Origin: Dioscorea cayenensis subsp. rotundata
Taxonomy: Eukaryota > Streptophyta > Magnoliopsida > Dioscoreales > Dioscoreaceae
Direction of reading: 5' to 3'
Assembly: GCF_009730915.1 (NCBI RefSeq)
Contig: NC_052472.1
Location: forward strand, 620,001-684,000
DNA length: 64,000 nucleotides
The notes beneath the pieces were generated by a model. The model was not told the DNA's origin, made no database searches, and worked only from the letters and a program-made list of their open reading frames with translations. Positions 23,008 to 60,350 of the stretch are shown piece after piece. The position numbers were made by a program, and so were the translations under genes. Position 1 is the first letter of the stretch. Each line of letters opens with the position of its first letter.

Positions 23008-24429
23008 AGTTATTCTTTATTGGAGTTTAATGTTTCTTATATATATAAGTACATTTAGTGATGATGTAATCCTTTATTAGTGATTATATTTGTTAATTAG
23101 CTGTTTTTTTTTTAATTATTTGGTCTTACACTATATATGTACCATGTTGCATTGAGGCTTGTAGTATTTGGAACATATGTAGGGAAAACAATTAAATTAT
23201 AAATAAAATATCTTCTTTTTGTTGTTCTTGCCGGGAATACACTAAAGTTAGCATTCAGTGTTTTTTTTAAACAATTTAAATTTTCTTCAATAAAGTGTGT
23301 TTTAAAATATATTTCTAGATACACAACAAAATAAATAAAAACAACACAATTATAGAATTAAAATATCAATCATTTGTTACTAGTATTATTTAATATTATA
23401 CATAATTTAATTTGCTTTCAATAATTAATAATATTAATTTAAGTTTAGATTCAACTTAATGTTATCAAGGTCAACGTGAGCCATAGGCAGTGTTTTGACT
23501 ATCAATTTTTGAACTTAAATGAAAATTATTTTTTAACCCAAAAAAAATTTACATAAATAAATTAATATCAAAATTAAGGGTGACACTTTACTCTTGGGGT
23601 TGGAATCAACATCACATCATCCTGAAATGGTTACTTTCTCCCATTTTGATTAAAAAAAAATTGTTGAAAATGAGCTTGGTTTAAAATAAAATAAAAAAAT
23701 ATTTAAAAATGTGAAAGTATCATTTTCTTCACTCAACTTTAGAGCAAATTAAATAAATATTAAAAATAAAAGAAAATCAGTTTACTCCAGTATTTTCTCT
23801 ATTATTTTGCCCTAAATAAACACCTTTTCAGTGCAAAAATAAAATAAACTATAAACATATAGTTGGAAAGTAAATATCATGGGTTTCAAATTATATTTAT
23901 TTATATGATTTATTAATAAAATTAACAAATCATATTATTTATATTATTTATCATGCACACTAAGCAAAATTTAAACAACCATCACCTATTTCCTATGTGA
24001 AACTCTCCTACTTTACTGATGGTTTACCCCAAATTTTTGTATTATTACATTTATATTATCAATTAAAAGTAGTGTATTTTCAAAGTCAATAGGTAATATT
24101 ATGAGAAAGTTCAAAAATCCCCAACTTGATATTTATGTGTGTATATATATATATATTGTGTGGAGAAAAATTAAGTCAAAAGTCAAAATAATAAAATTTA
24201 ATACCAAGAAATGAAGAAGAAGAAGCATTCAATAATATTTAATTCCTTATCTAACTTCTAGAATTCAATGTGTTATCCACGCCCATCAATTTGGAATAAT
24301 TAATTCAAGTCCATTATCAAGTATCAACCAGACCCACCCCAGTTAAAGCCCAAATCTTAACCCATCTTACCCTTTCAAGCCCACTATCCACCACCACCAC
24401 CACCACCACCCAACCCCTCAGAGACTTAC
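23008..24429. other. Intergenic, AT-rich
   Basis: PQ-loop gene 3' flank then AT-rich spacer. No reading frame of note, a (TA)n run near 24143 and a (CCA)n run at about 24391-24413 just ahead of the acyltransferase leader. Confidence 0.6.
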
Positions 24430-24523
24430 CCAGTTACCTCTCTCTCTCTGTGTCTTGGCCGGCTGGATCTCAAAATTGGATCAAAAGATGTCGAGATCTC
24501 GCTTTATATCTATGTCTTCATTG
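24430..24523 (+). other. Probable 5' leader exon of the acyltransferase gene, with uORF
   Basis: A CT-rich leader-like sequence ends at TTGAG|GTAAGAAC, a strong donor at 24524. It contains ATG at 24488 in a short frame that, if spliced to an acceptor just before the main ATG at 25734, would hit TGA at once, making an upstream ORF. The exact acceptor is not certain; the >1 kb intron to the coding exon is inferred. Confidence 0.45.
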
Positions 24524-25733
24524 AGGTAAGAACTCCTGTTCCCCTTTGATATCTCAAAGATTGGTTTTTGATTGGAAAGATGGTACCTTTTATGTGTGTG
24601 GGTTAATTTTCGTGCTGCTTATTCATTTAAATTCGTGTTGCTAGGGTGTTGGTTGGGGTTTTAATGGCTGAGATTGTTTAATGTGATTTTAATTTTTAAT
24701 TTTTTTTGGGGGCTGATTAATGGTTTTTGTATGTGTTGGTGGATAGTTCTGAGGAGATGCAGTTGAGTTTGGTGGTGCTATGCGTGTGTTATCTGTGTTT
24801 TTTCATTGAATATTTATTTGAGGTCGGTCAAGTAATGTTCTTGGTATGCTTGTGAGATGTTGTGCGATGTTAAAGGCTGCTCCTTTGTTGGGGGTTATGT
24901 ATATGATTATATTTGAGGCAGTGAAATAATCTCCTTCTCCTTGTTAGGATATGTACGTGTCATGCTCTTTTATTTTGTTGTTTATTTATTTATTTATTCA
25001 TTTTTGTTTAATGCTTTGGAGTTCGGTTGATTGAGAATTCCACAAATAATATACTCTGTCGATCTCGTCTCTTGTGTGTTGTCACCCCAATATGACATGT
25101 GTTGGAATTGGAAAGCAATCAGATGACAACTTTTGCCTTGTTGATTATCTGATATCTTTGAGTTGTGACAGTTGGAGTAGATCGAAGAATCGTATTATAG
25201 TAGATGCCTTGGTTTGTTTATTAACTTTTATTCTTCTTGTTGCTGCCTTTTCTAGAAGTAAAAGGCTATTTTTGCAATGTTTTTGTGGAAAGGCAACTAA
25301 ATCTATGGAGCATGTGTGCCCTTCTCTGTTTGACATTTCCTTACTTTGATCTTGGATCATAGATTATCCTAGGTAAATATTTCCATTAGATGTAAATTTT
25401 TTATATGCACTAGGACACAAACTTTGTCTGATGGTTTTTTTTTGGTTTTCAAATTTAGATCAGATTAGTGTAATCGCTTATTCTGTTATCCAGAATCCAA
25501 TTTTATTCGACTCATCATGTATTGATTTGTGGCTTTCATGTACAAGGTAAACCTGTCTTTGCAAACTTTTCTAACCTTTCTGTTTACTTCAGTGGCAGGT
25601 TCAATGGCCCGGACTTTGTTAATCTGTTTCAGTTCCAACTATTTCAAGAATGAGATTATTAAGTTGGGAAATTTTTACGTGGTTTGAAAGGTGTAAACTG
25701 TATTTTGCTTGACGTTGACTACATCCTTCCAAG

Positions 25734-28098
25734 ATGAATGGATCTACTAATAGCAGAGGAATGCCTTCCAATGGAATAAAGGAGCAAGAGGAGGCTACTT
25801 TGGCTCTTAATTCAAATGATGGACCGAGACACCGTCCCTTAACTCTTATAAGGGCATTGAGGGGTATATTATGTTTGGTTACATTGTTGTCGACTGCATT
25901 TATGCTGCTGATTTACTTGGCTCCCATTACGATTCTCATCGTACGTATGTTCAGTGTACACTACAGCAGGAAAGCAACATCCTTTTTATTTGGTATATGG
26001 CTATCCCTGTGGCCTTTTTTGTTTGAAAAGATAAACGGGACAAAGGTGGTTTTTTCTGGAGATATGGTTCCTTCAGAAGAACGAATCTTGCTGTTGGCAA
26101 ATCATAGAACTGAAGTTGATTGGATGTACTTGTGGGATCTTGCATTGCGCAAGGGGTTTTTGGGACATATTAAGTATATCCTTAAGAAAAGTTTGATGAA
26201 ACTGCCTATATTTGGCTGGGGATTTCAGATTTTTGAATTTATTTCTGTGGAGAGGAAGTGGGAGAGTGATGAATTGATCATGAAGAAGAAACTTTCAGCT
26301 TTCAAGGATCCTAAAGATCCCCTATGGCTTGCACTTTTCCCAGAGGGCACAGACTATACGTAATCCATATACACTCTCTCCTCCAATATCAATTACATTT
26401 TGAGGAAACACTTCAATTGTTTAAAAACTTAAAAGAATAATATGACTATTGTTGGCAAATTATTTTTTAAGGTATTTTTTAATATTTCCAATCATTTAGA
26501 ATGCTACAGATACTCATCAAGAATAGCAACCTTTTCTCTCTCGTGTATAACTTCTGCTACTGTTCTGTATTATATTGCTTACATGATTTTGTGCAACTGT
26601 TGATTTTGTTTTAAATGTTTGAAATGCAAGTGTAAACTGATTAATCTATGCGCTTAACCTTTGTACTTTTTGTCTTAATTTTATGTGCAATTTCATTTGC
26701 TGTTAACCTCAGTTTTACTTATATGCCAGTGAACAGAAGTGCCTCAAAAGCCAACAGTTTGCTGCAGAGAATGACTTGCCCATCCTTAGAAATGTACTTA
26801 TTCCCAAAACAAAGGGTTTCTATGCTTGTTTGGAATCTCTAAGAAATACCTTGAATGCAGGTATTTCAAAAGCTTCACCATCTCTTTCATTTTTTCATTC
26901 AGAGTTATGTATTAGCCTTTATTATAATAATATTCATCTTCCTTTGGTTATGAAATTCCTTAAAAATTTGTACTTATGAATCTTGTTCCACTGGCCCTCG
27001 TTGTTGCTTTTACTTGCATGTAATAGTAAGACAGTTCATCTACTGTTCTGCTGGCAAGGCAGGAAAGTTGGTTTGTTCCTGTTTTATTTTGTAATTTCTT
27101 GAAGTATAACCCGGGACGATGGCACAAACATTTAATTAGTTTGGCAACTCATAGTTACTGGCATATGATATGATGTAAATGATTACTAGTGAAAGATGAG
27201 GGGTCTTGACTCTTTGTGAGCTTTTATAGGCTAATATCAGAAACAAGTCTAGCCAATTGTTAATAGCCTCTACTTGTGGATATGGGAAGTGCTGCTAAAA
27301 AAACAGTTTGCCTTAAGCATGGTTTTTTTCCTTGGCATACACATGTACTTAAATTAGTGAATATGATTTGTAGTTTTATACAGTTCCGAGAGACTTGTGC
27401 ATTGCTAATACTATGCCATAAATGGACTTTTGTCAAGCTCCTGATTCTGGCTTCATTTTTGAAAGAGGCTATAGCAATACTGCAGCACAGAATGCATGTC
27501 ATCTTCTGTCTCAAATGGTATAATACTTTTATAATTAGGAACGAAAGACCATGCTTATTCATTAGCCTAATTATTATATCATTACATGCTTCAATTTAGA
27601 TTTTATTTTTTAATTTGTGTTTGACATTATTGTACATGTAAACTTTCTGCAGTTTATGATGTGACAATTGCATACAAACACCGCTGCCCGACTTTTATTG
27701 ATAATGTATTTGGTGTGGATCCTTCTGAGGTTCATATTCACGTGCAACGTATTACTCTCAATGAGATCCCAACATCAGAAGAAGAGGCAGCAGCATGGTT
27801 GATAGAAAGGTTCCAGCTTAAAGACCAATTGCTCTCTGATTTCGCTGCTCGAGGGCATTTCCCTCATCATGTACCCGAAGAGAATCTCTCTACATTGGTA
27901 TGCCTGGTAAAATTTCTTGTGGTGATTGTGACGACTTCGCTGTTTACACACCTCACTCTGTTTTCATCCGTTTGGTACAAAGTGTATGTAGCCTTTAGTT
28001 TCACTTATCTTACGGCGGTGACCTACTTCGACATCCTGCCGTCACCGGTTTTGTGTTCTTCTATCAAGTCCTTGTTTTGCAGCAAGAAAATGTCATAG
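25734..28098 (+). CDS. LPAT4/5-like: 1-acyl-sn-glycerol-3-phosphate acyltransferase, LPAT4/5 type
   Basis: ER membrane enzyme of the PlsC family that acylates lysophosphatidic acid to phosphatidic acid for phospholipid and triacylglycerol synthesis. Three coding exons, 25734-26359, 26730-26860 and 27653-28098, give 400 residues, close to Arabidopsis LPAT4/5 (about 380). Motif I is NHRTEVD with catalytic His124 and Asp129; the acceptor-binding motif is FPEGT (202-206), whose last codon is split by intron 1. A hydrophobic segment spans about 43-72 and two more lie near the C-terminus (about 335-385). The C-terminal domain continues with the [12 protein letters not shown] segment typical of this subfamily. 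The large first coding exon is preceded by an intron-split leader. No truncation or missing active residue. Confidence 0.9.
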
Positions 28099-28900
28099 TA
28101 GTCAAATACTTACAACAGCACAATGTATCCAAACATTGAACCATTGATATTTGATTTCAGGCTGCAAATTGTTCCATTTCTTTTCTTGGTTTCCTCAAGT
28201 GTTATTACTGTACATTGTTTCTCAAGTCTGGTGAATTTGGTTGAATGGAAATCTGTCAGGACTGTTATGAACTCAGACATTGAGTTTCTTGTTGAAAATG
28301 TTGATGTTTTTGTACAAAATCGATAAACGACAAAGCAAAAAACAAGTGGGTACAAAAGTGTATAAGTTATATTGGTTTGATCGACCTCTTAGTTCTTAAA
28401 ATAAACTCTCCTGTCATATAATCCTGGTGGAGAAAACACACTGAAAATTTAAAAAATAAATTGTAATTTAAGAAATTCGAACTTTAATCACCCGTGAATC
28501 ACCCATAGCCAGGTAATTCGAGATCTCATAATCAACAGTGGGTAGTTGTTAATGGTCTTGTTCACCGTTCTCAGGCTTTCATATTGTTGCATAAGACTGC
28601 AAGTGAAAGACAGCAAGGTTTCATTGGATAATAAATAAATAAATAAATAAATAAATAGAAATAAAGATATTGGGACACCATTAAAGAAGGTGCCCCGCCG
28701 GATGTATATTATCAGTTTCTCCGAATATTCGAACTCATGTTTACTCGATGATTGGGTGATCCAAAACAACACACAGCCTTTACAGCCAATGAGAAAATGT
28801 CATCTCAGCTTCATTGGTGGGTCCCACACCACTATCTTCCAAATCGCTGCACCGGGCCTCGCACCAAAATCACACCCTCATTATCTGAAGAAAATAGATG
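28099..28900. other. Acyltransferase 3' flank and intergenic spacer
   Basis: Non-coding. An (AATA)n run lies at about 28630-28657. Small reading frames on both strands have no domains. Confidence 0.55.
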
Positions 28901-28941
28901 CACGGTCTCCAACAGCAAGCCAGGTTTCAACGCTGCAAAAG

Positions 28942-28955
28942 ACGACACGTGTCGT
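28942..28955. promoter_or_regulatory. G-box/ABRE palindrome upstream of HHP
   Basis: ACGACACGTGTCGT is a perfect 14-bp palindrome around CACGTG, the classical bZIP/bHLH G-box, about 140 bp before the presumed TATA box. Confidence 0.6.
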
Positions 28956-28980
28956 TTATAAGTCTAGCGCGGATATTAAA

Positions 28981-29001
28981 GCCCACGTGTGAAGCGTGGG
29001 C
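28981..29001. promoter_or_regulatory. CCCACGTGTG element within a GCCCACG/CGTGGGC hairpin
   Basis: A second CACGTG core at 28984-28989, and the arm GCCCACG (28981-28987) is repeated inverted as CGTGGGC (28995-29001). Confidence 0.5.
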
Positions 29002-29043
29002 CGGTCACCGGTTCGACTACCTTGTTCGGCTTCTTTAATCACC

Positions 29044-29057
29044 ATGAGACGTCTCAT
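29044..29057. promoter_or_regulatory. GACGTC palindrome upstream of HHP
   Basis: ATGAGACGTCTCAT is a perfect 14-bp palindrome with an ACGT core (C-box-like), about 40 bp before the presumed TATA box. Confidence 0.5.
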
Positions 29058-29092
29058 CTGAATCGCTGCTGCCGTACCATCTCCGCTCTCTC

Positions 29093-29100
29093 TATTTATA
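29093..29100 (+). promoter_or_regulatory. TATA box of the HHP gene
   Basis: TATTTATA at the end of a CT-rich stretch, followed by a GC-rich leader-like sequence. Position fits a transcription start near 29125. Confidence 0.45.
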
Positions 29101-29124
29101 GAGAACCCTCCGATTCTTTCGCCG

Positions 29125-30008
29125 GCTCCGGGCCTTCTCCGTCTCCCTAGGTTCTCTTGGATTCCTTGTTATCTGGGAGTTTGAAGGCCCTCTCCGCGTT
29201 AAAGCCTTCAGTTTTTTGGAGTTTGAGCAGCCTTTTCGCTATTCAATCATCGATTTGGAGCCCTGATTTGAATTTCTTATCTTGTGAGGTTCTGGAGCTC
29301 TTTTTCTTCGCATTATTCTTCATCTTTTGTCCAACCGTGTATTTGCTCAAATTTGATATTTAGATTGTTTCGTTGACTTAAATGCCAATTTTTTTTAAAA
29401 AATTTTGATGTTTTTCTGAGGTTTTCTCTTTGACTTTTAGCCCAATTTCTTGATTATCTGCCTTGAATTTGTATCTTTTGGTGATTCAAGGGCTCCTTTT
29501 GTTTGAATATGGCCCAATTTCTTGATCGATATTTTAAATTTTGAATCTTTTGATGTCATGGGGCTTAACTTCGTCTTGCTTGCTTAAATTTCGATGCTTT
29601 TGGAGTTTTAAGGTCTCTCTCATGTGATTTTGGTGAATTTGCTTGGGTTACTATTAAATCTTGCACCACCGGTTGCTCAGAGGCCTATTCTCATCTTGAT
29701 TTGCTTAAATTGCTTATCTTCCGGAGTTTGAAGGCCTTCTTTTATTAAATTAGGCTCTCTTGGAATTTGCGGGCCTTGTTTGATATGAATTTCCTCAATT
29801 TTCTTCTCTTTTAGGAGTTAAAAGGCCTCTGTTGAATTTCTTGATTGGTTTGAATTGTCTGAAATTTTTTATCTCTTCTCTTTTTTTTGTTTCTTGTTCA
29901 TTTAAAGCATCATCTGTCACAGAGACTTAAATGTTTTGTTTTGTTTTTTTTATATTCTAGGAATCTTTGATCCTTAGGAGTTTCCTTCTGTGATAGCCTA
30001 TAGCGATA
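29125..30008 (+). other. HHP 5' leader, probably with an intron, carrying degenerate repeats
   Basis: T-rich sequence between promoter and start codon. A GGAGTTTGAAGGCC-like unit recurs at about 29176, 29602 (GGAGTTTTAAGGTC), 29723 and 29814 (GGAGTTAAAAGGCC). An acceptor-like TATATTCTAG ends near 29961, so a leader intron is likely, but its donor is uncertain. Confidence 0.45.
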
Positions 30009-32320
30009 ATGGAGGGTGAAGAAATGGTGGGGATTTGCACGGGCGAACATGAAAAACATCGTTCTGGAGGAGGGAAGCAGGGAAAGAGTAGGAGGCTGTG
30101 GAATAAGGTGAAGTATCAGCTGGTGGAGTACCATTCTCTGCCTAGTTATCTCAAAGACAACGAGTACATACTCAGGCATTACCGCTCCGAATGGCCATTG
30201 AAGCAGATTTTCCTTAGTATTTTCTCCATTCACAATGAGACGCTCAATGTCTGGACGTAAGGTTCCTTCTGCCTTTTTATAAAGATGAAGATAAATTCTC
30301 ATTTTAATGTGTTCTCTTTGTTTGAGGACTTCCGTGTTTTGTTAGTTGTTTAAGTGAATTTGTTGGTGTATATGCATTCAAGAATCTGACTGAAAATTTG
30401 AACTTTTGGTTGGGAACAGAATTCGATTAATGATGTCTCAAAGTCCTTAGGATGTGATGGGTGGCTTACTTAGGGATGGAATTATATTGGCGGTTTTGGT
30501 ATATGATTTGATATGATTGATAAAAGACCATAAGTGCTTTACTATGTGTGTGTAGATTATATTGAATGAAGGGAAAAAAAAGGAATTTTTACAATCCTTT
30601 TCTTTATGCTTGTGGAATTTGTTCTATTTCATCCAGCACATCACTCTTGCAATGCTTCAGATTAGGAGGAATACAGAAATATTCTTGCTTAATTATATCT
30701 ATATATATATATTTCAACATTGGATATTCATCTTTAGGTTATTAATTAATTAATTAATTATTGAATGATTGAATCAATCACAAGAGTAAAATTGAAGTGA
30801 ATTAAGAGCCTGAAATAATGGAGATAACAGTATATGGCAGCACAATTTGTTTGTTGGTACGGCTTGAGAGATGCTTTGGAAATGATAAGAACCAGGCCAG
30901 TGTAATTGTGAACACATTATTGAAGCAGTCATGTTTGATTGATATGAATGTGCTAATATTTTATAAAATAGCTAGCATTGGATAGCCATGGGACATGCAT
31001 TGGCGATGAAGTCATCATGGCAGTCAGAATGTTTGAGATTTCTGTTGTGCTTTGCAATTTCTTGACGCATTATTCTCTTGATCAACTTCCATTTTTAAAT
31101 AACTCGAGATTTGTTTTGATTATTTATAACATAGCTGGTCTTTCTGCTGAGACCTTTTACTTCTATGTCACAGCCACTTGGTTGGGTTCTTCCTTTTTCT
31201 TGCTCTGACAATATACACAGCAATGAAGGTGCCTAAGGTTGTGGACCTTCAATCTCTGCAACATCTGCCAGATGTATTTAGGAAAGCTGATCTGCACAAG
31301 ATTCAGTCTGAACTTTTAGCTTGCCTTCCTTCGCTACCTCATCTTTCGGATTTGCAAAAACTTAAGGATGACTTGAGGACCTCCTTGCCTTCCATGGATT
31401 TGCTTCCATCACTATCTCGCTGGCATCTTCTGGAGCTTCTCTCAAGCTGTTTGCCTCAGAGATTTTCCAATGCTAACAATACCAATGTATGTATTTTGTT
31501 ATGCTCCAGTAGTTCTAGTCGCTTCTTCAATTTGGTATTTTTTCACTAGTTGTTTTCAGTTTTGCATATTTTTCATGGCAAACTTTATGCCTTTGCCATT
31601 GCATTATTCTATGCTTTAGTTCGTTAGAATATTTACTTGATTTCCCTGACAATCATAAACATGCAGTGGAGTATGACAGAGGAAGTAGCCAACATGATTG
31701 CACCACTTCTGGTGAGGCCAATCCCCCGATGGCCATTTTTTGCATTCCTAGGAGGAGCCATGTTCTGCCTTCTTGCCAGCAGCACATGCCATCTTCTCTC
31801 CTGCCACTCCCGGCGTCTGGCGTACATTATGCTACGACTCGATTACGCTGGTATCGCCGCTCTCATCGCTACCTCATTCTATCCTCCAGTCTACTACTCC
31901 TTCATGTGCAATCCCTTCTTCTGCAATCTCTACCTAGGCTTCATAACAATTCTCGGCATCGCCACGATTTGTGTTTCCCTCTTTCCTGTCTTCCAGAATC
32001 CAGAATATCGGGCTTTGCGGGCGGGGCTTTTCTTCGGCATGGGTGTGTCAGGGGTGGTGCCTGTGATCCACAAGCTGATCTTATTCTGGCACAGGCCTGA
32101 GGCACTCCACACAACAGGGTATGAAATACTAATGGGAGTCCTATATGGGCTAGGTGCTCTGGTCTATGCCACAAGAATTCCAGAGAGATGGATGCCAGGT
32201 AGATTTGATATTGCCGGGCATAGTCACCAACTCTTTCATGTGTTAGTTGTTGCAGCAGCATACACACACTACCGTGCAGGGCTCGTCTACCTCAAGTGGA
32301 GAGACTTGCAAGGATGCTAA
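30009..32320 (+). CDS. HHP4/5-like: Heptahelical transmembrane protein (PAQR/ADIPOR family), HHP4/5 type
   Basis: Seven-helix membrane protein of the progestin-adipoQ receptor/hemolysin-III family; plant HHPs are linked to ABA, sugar and temperature responses. Exons 30009-30256, 31174-31486 and 31667-32320 give 404 residues. The N-terminal cytosolic part contains YHSLPSYLKDNEYILRHYR and NETLNVWTH (split by intron 1), as in the family. TM1 is followed by a long Leu-rich loop (about residues 100-185), the feature separating HHP4/5 from shorter HHP1-3. Metal-binding histidines are seen in CHLLSCHS and in C-terminal HSHQLFH. It is convergent with the minus-strand PsaN-like gene, whose stop lies 288 bp beyond. 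ACGT-core palindromes upstream suggest bZIP control. Confidence 0.9.
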
Positions 32321-32608
32321 TTGCAGAAACACGCAAGGATCAATTCGGTAAAACATCGATCAAGTCCAACATTGTATCATCACCATTTGTGTTAGAATAT
32401 TTCAGAAAAACACCAAAGTGAAGCTTTGTTCATCACACCTATTCTACATCCCGAAAGGAATCATAAATGTTGTGCCACTCTTCTAAACTGGCAATCATCT
32501 GCATTTGTAATGCACTAAACATTTCTATTATATAGTTTGTCAAAACAGAGTACAGAGATTATTATGCTGTATTAACAAATGCTTTTCTTCAGACAGAATC
32601 ATGTTCAA

Positions 32609-33136
32609 TTACTTATTCTTCTTTAGCCATTCTCTTATTTGCTTTTCAGATTCAGAAAGCAACTCTTCTTGCTTATCCTTCACAGTACCTTCAATAAGTT
32701 CAAAGTAGTCCTTGTAGTTTCTTCTGTAATAATCATCCAACCTCTGCATGTACATAAACAGAAATCAAATACTCACAAATGGTACTGAATCTAAATTCAG
32801 AAAAACTCACTTCTTTGTCATTCTTTTGTTTGTTCTCCCTGGACCTCCTCAGATACTCTACATTATTTACAGAAAAAAAAAAAAAACAGTGTTCAATGGA
32901 ATTAGCAAGAGCTATAGTTTCCATGTTTATATATATATATATATGTATGTATGCATATATTTACCTTCAAAAAGAGTCTTTTTTGAGTCATTGGCCTCTG
33001 ATATCATTGTTGTCGGCATTGATGACAGTAGTAAGAGTGACAACATGCTTCTTCTTCCATTTTCCAATGGTTGAGCTGATTTGCAGATTGGTCTGATAAC
33101 ATGCTTTGTAGTTGGAGTTCCATGAGGCATAGCCAT
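32609..33136 (-). CDS. PsaN-like small thylakoid lumen protein
   Basis: Three minus-strand exons, 33136-32965, 32857-32811 and 32743-32609, join in frame to 117 residues. The N-terminus looks like a bipartite chloroplast transit peptide: basic first part, then twin arginine with a hydrophobic run (GRRSMLSLLLLSS, about 28-40) and a likely lumenal processing site after ISEAN. The mature part, about 65 residues, is charged: LFEEYLRRSRENKQKNDKERL resembles the start of mature PsaN (a photosystem I lumenal subunit), but the Cys-rich C-terminus of true PsaN is replaced by YYRRNYKDYFELIEG and a helical EWLKKNK end. Family placement is from remembered similarity, so moderate. A TATA box is at 33181-33189. 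Exons were found by frame closure and GT-AG sites. Confidence 0.65.
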
Positions 33137-33180
33137 GGTTTGGATGTTGGATGGATGCTAATGTTGCTTGAGGTTATAAA

Positions 33181-33189
33181 GTATATAGG
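33181..33189 (-). promoter_or_regulatory. TATA box of the PsaN-like gene
   Basis: On the minus strand CCTATATAC lies 45 bp before the ATG at 33136, giving a very short leader. Confidence 0.45.
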
Positions 33190-33239
33190 TGAGGTTGGAG
33201 AGATGCAAAGCCTGAACCACATCCACAGGATTCTCAAAC

Positions 33240-34364
33240 GGATGAGATATAATTAATGATGACAAATAGCTACATAAATATAATAAGTAAAGATTTCAAC
33301 TATCACAATTTTTTTTTTTTTTCTTTTAATGAATCATCTTGATCTAAAAGATAAAAATGATGGCTGTATGCCCCCATACATAAAAGTGAGTATTTACTGA
33401 ATTTTTTTTTTAAGATAAAATGGATAAATCATACTTCATTAAAAAACAGAAACAAAAGACAATAGTCTAATTAAGAGTAGATAGAACTTAAAGCAATAGT
33501 AAATACTTCCTGAACAATAGTAAATATTTTCTGACATGACCTTGTAAAATCATCTTTAGTTATATGACTTTTATAAAATACTTTTATTTTTTAAAATTTT
33601 TCAAAAGTGAATAACATCACAACTTAAATAAATATGGTGATTAAAAAAAATTATAAAATAAATAAAATAAGATGATAAAAGCGAGGACAACCACAAAGAG
33701 TGATTAGTCATCCTTACATGATTGATGAGAATAAAAAAAACATAAAAAAAAAATTAGAGCTTCTAGTGATGACATATGTGCAGAGCCATTCATTCATGTT
33801 CCTTTGATAGTTAGAGGATCCCACTCTATCACAAAAATATTTTATTACCACAAAAGAAATAAATAACAAGTCAAGGCTGTGTTTAATGGTAAATATCACT
33901 TTGTTGTTTTATTTTTCTTTTCACACTCAAGAATGGGAACTAAATTTAACCATTTAACTATGTCCAATAAAAAAAAAATATATATTTTTTTGTTGATTTT
34001 TATATTCTTTACAAGGAAATGAGAAGAAAATTTAATCTTAATAATGAACAAAACAAGTAATGCATTTAAATTACCATTAAAACTCATCCCATAAATAATA
34101 AAAAAAAATCTCAATAAATACTATTAGGATTTACAATAGATTTATAAATAAAAAAAATAATGTTAACATTAAAAGCATTAAAAAAAAAAGAAATTAATTA
34201 ATTGTTTACTTTTTAATTCAACTAAATAAGCACATACACTTTTATTTATTTATTAATTTCTTTATTTAATCAATAAATTTCAGTGCGTGTTGCGAATTTG
34301 CGAGCATTGTTTTCGAATTTCTGTAAACCCTTGGACACAATCCGCAGTTCGCTTCCTCTTCTCC
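33240..34364. other. Intergenic spacer with a minus-strand LINE tail
   Basis: AT-rich. The segment 33405-33480 is a minus-strand LINE 3' end with a variant stem-loop at 33420-33432 (reads ATGA-TTTAT-CCAT on the minus strand). The remainder to the calcium-pump start is homopolymer-rich with no genes. Confidence 0.5.
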
Positions 34365-59643
<25,279 letters not shown>

Positions 59644-60350
59644 ATTCGATATACATATACAAGCAAATTTTGACCGACAACATATACAAGAAGCAATTAT
59701 TGATAGAAAGCTTAAAGTGTATTGAAAGCGCAGCAGGACAAGATCAGATGTATAAGCTAATTCATGATTCTGAAAAGCAGCCAAAGAATCTAACCTTATT
59801 TGAGGACTCCATTAATTTGTCAAACAGTTGTGTTTTTTTTTATACAATGATCATCAGTTTGTAACATTCTGTTGTGATAGTTTTTATCATTTGCTTGTTT
59901 ACTCTTAATATCAGGATTTTTTTAAATGAATGGTTCCATTTCAGGGCAATGTTAATGTTCTTGTTCATTTTGTGGTAACAAGGAATTTTTGTTTGATATG
60001 ATACTTAAATCTTTCATCATTTTGTTTCTCTTTTTTCTTTTTTCTAATTATTTTGTAGTTTTTTTCCCTAACTAGATTTGGGAATCAAAACAAATTATAC
60101 ATACATGAGTTTCTTGGAGGTTTTGCAAAGAAAGCAGTAATATTTTATCTCAACAGAAAGCCTGATCATATTAATGTAGAAAATATACTACCTAAAAAAG
60201 AACATAAAATATCTCACATTATGTATATATAAATATAAAGTACATCTTAAAAACAAAAATCTAATTTTCATTTGGAAGAAGAAATAATCTAAAGAAGAAG
60301 ATCAAGGCTTGTCCATGTCATTGGATATCTTTTGTCTCCAACTACACAAT
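59644..60350. other. ECA3 3' UTR and flank
   Basis: Non-coding sequence after the pump's stop codon, with no feature beyond probable polyadenylation sequence. Confidence 0.5.

Noticed and set aside
29157..29363. 68-residue frame ahead of HHP
   Set aside because: Lies in the presumed leader; hydrophobic by T-richness and not conserved in any family I know.
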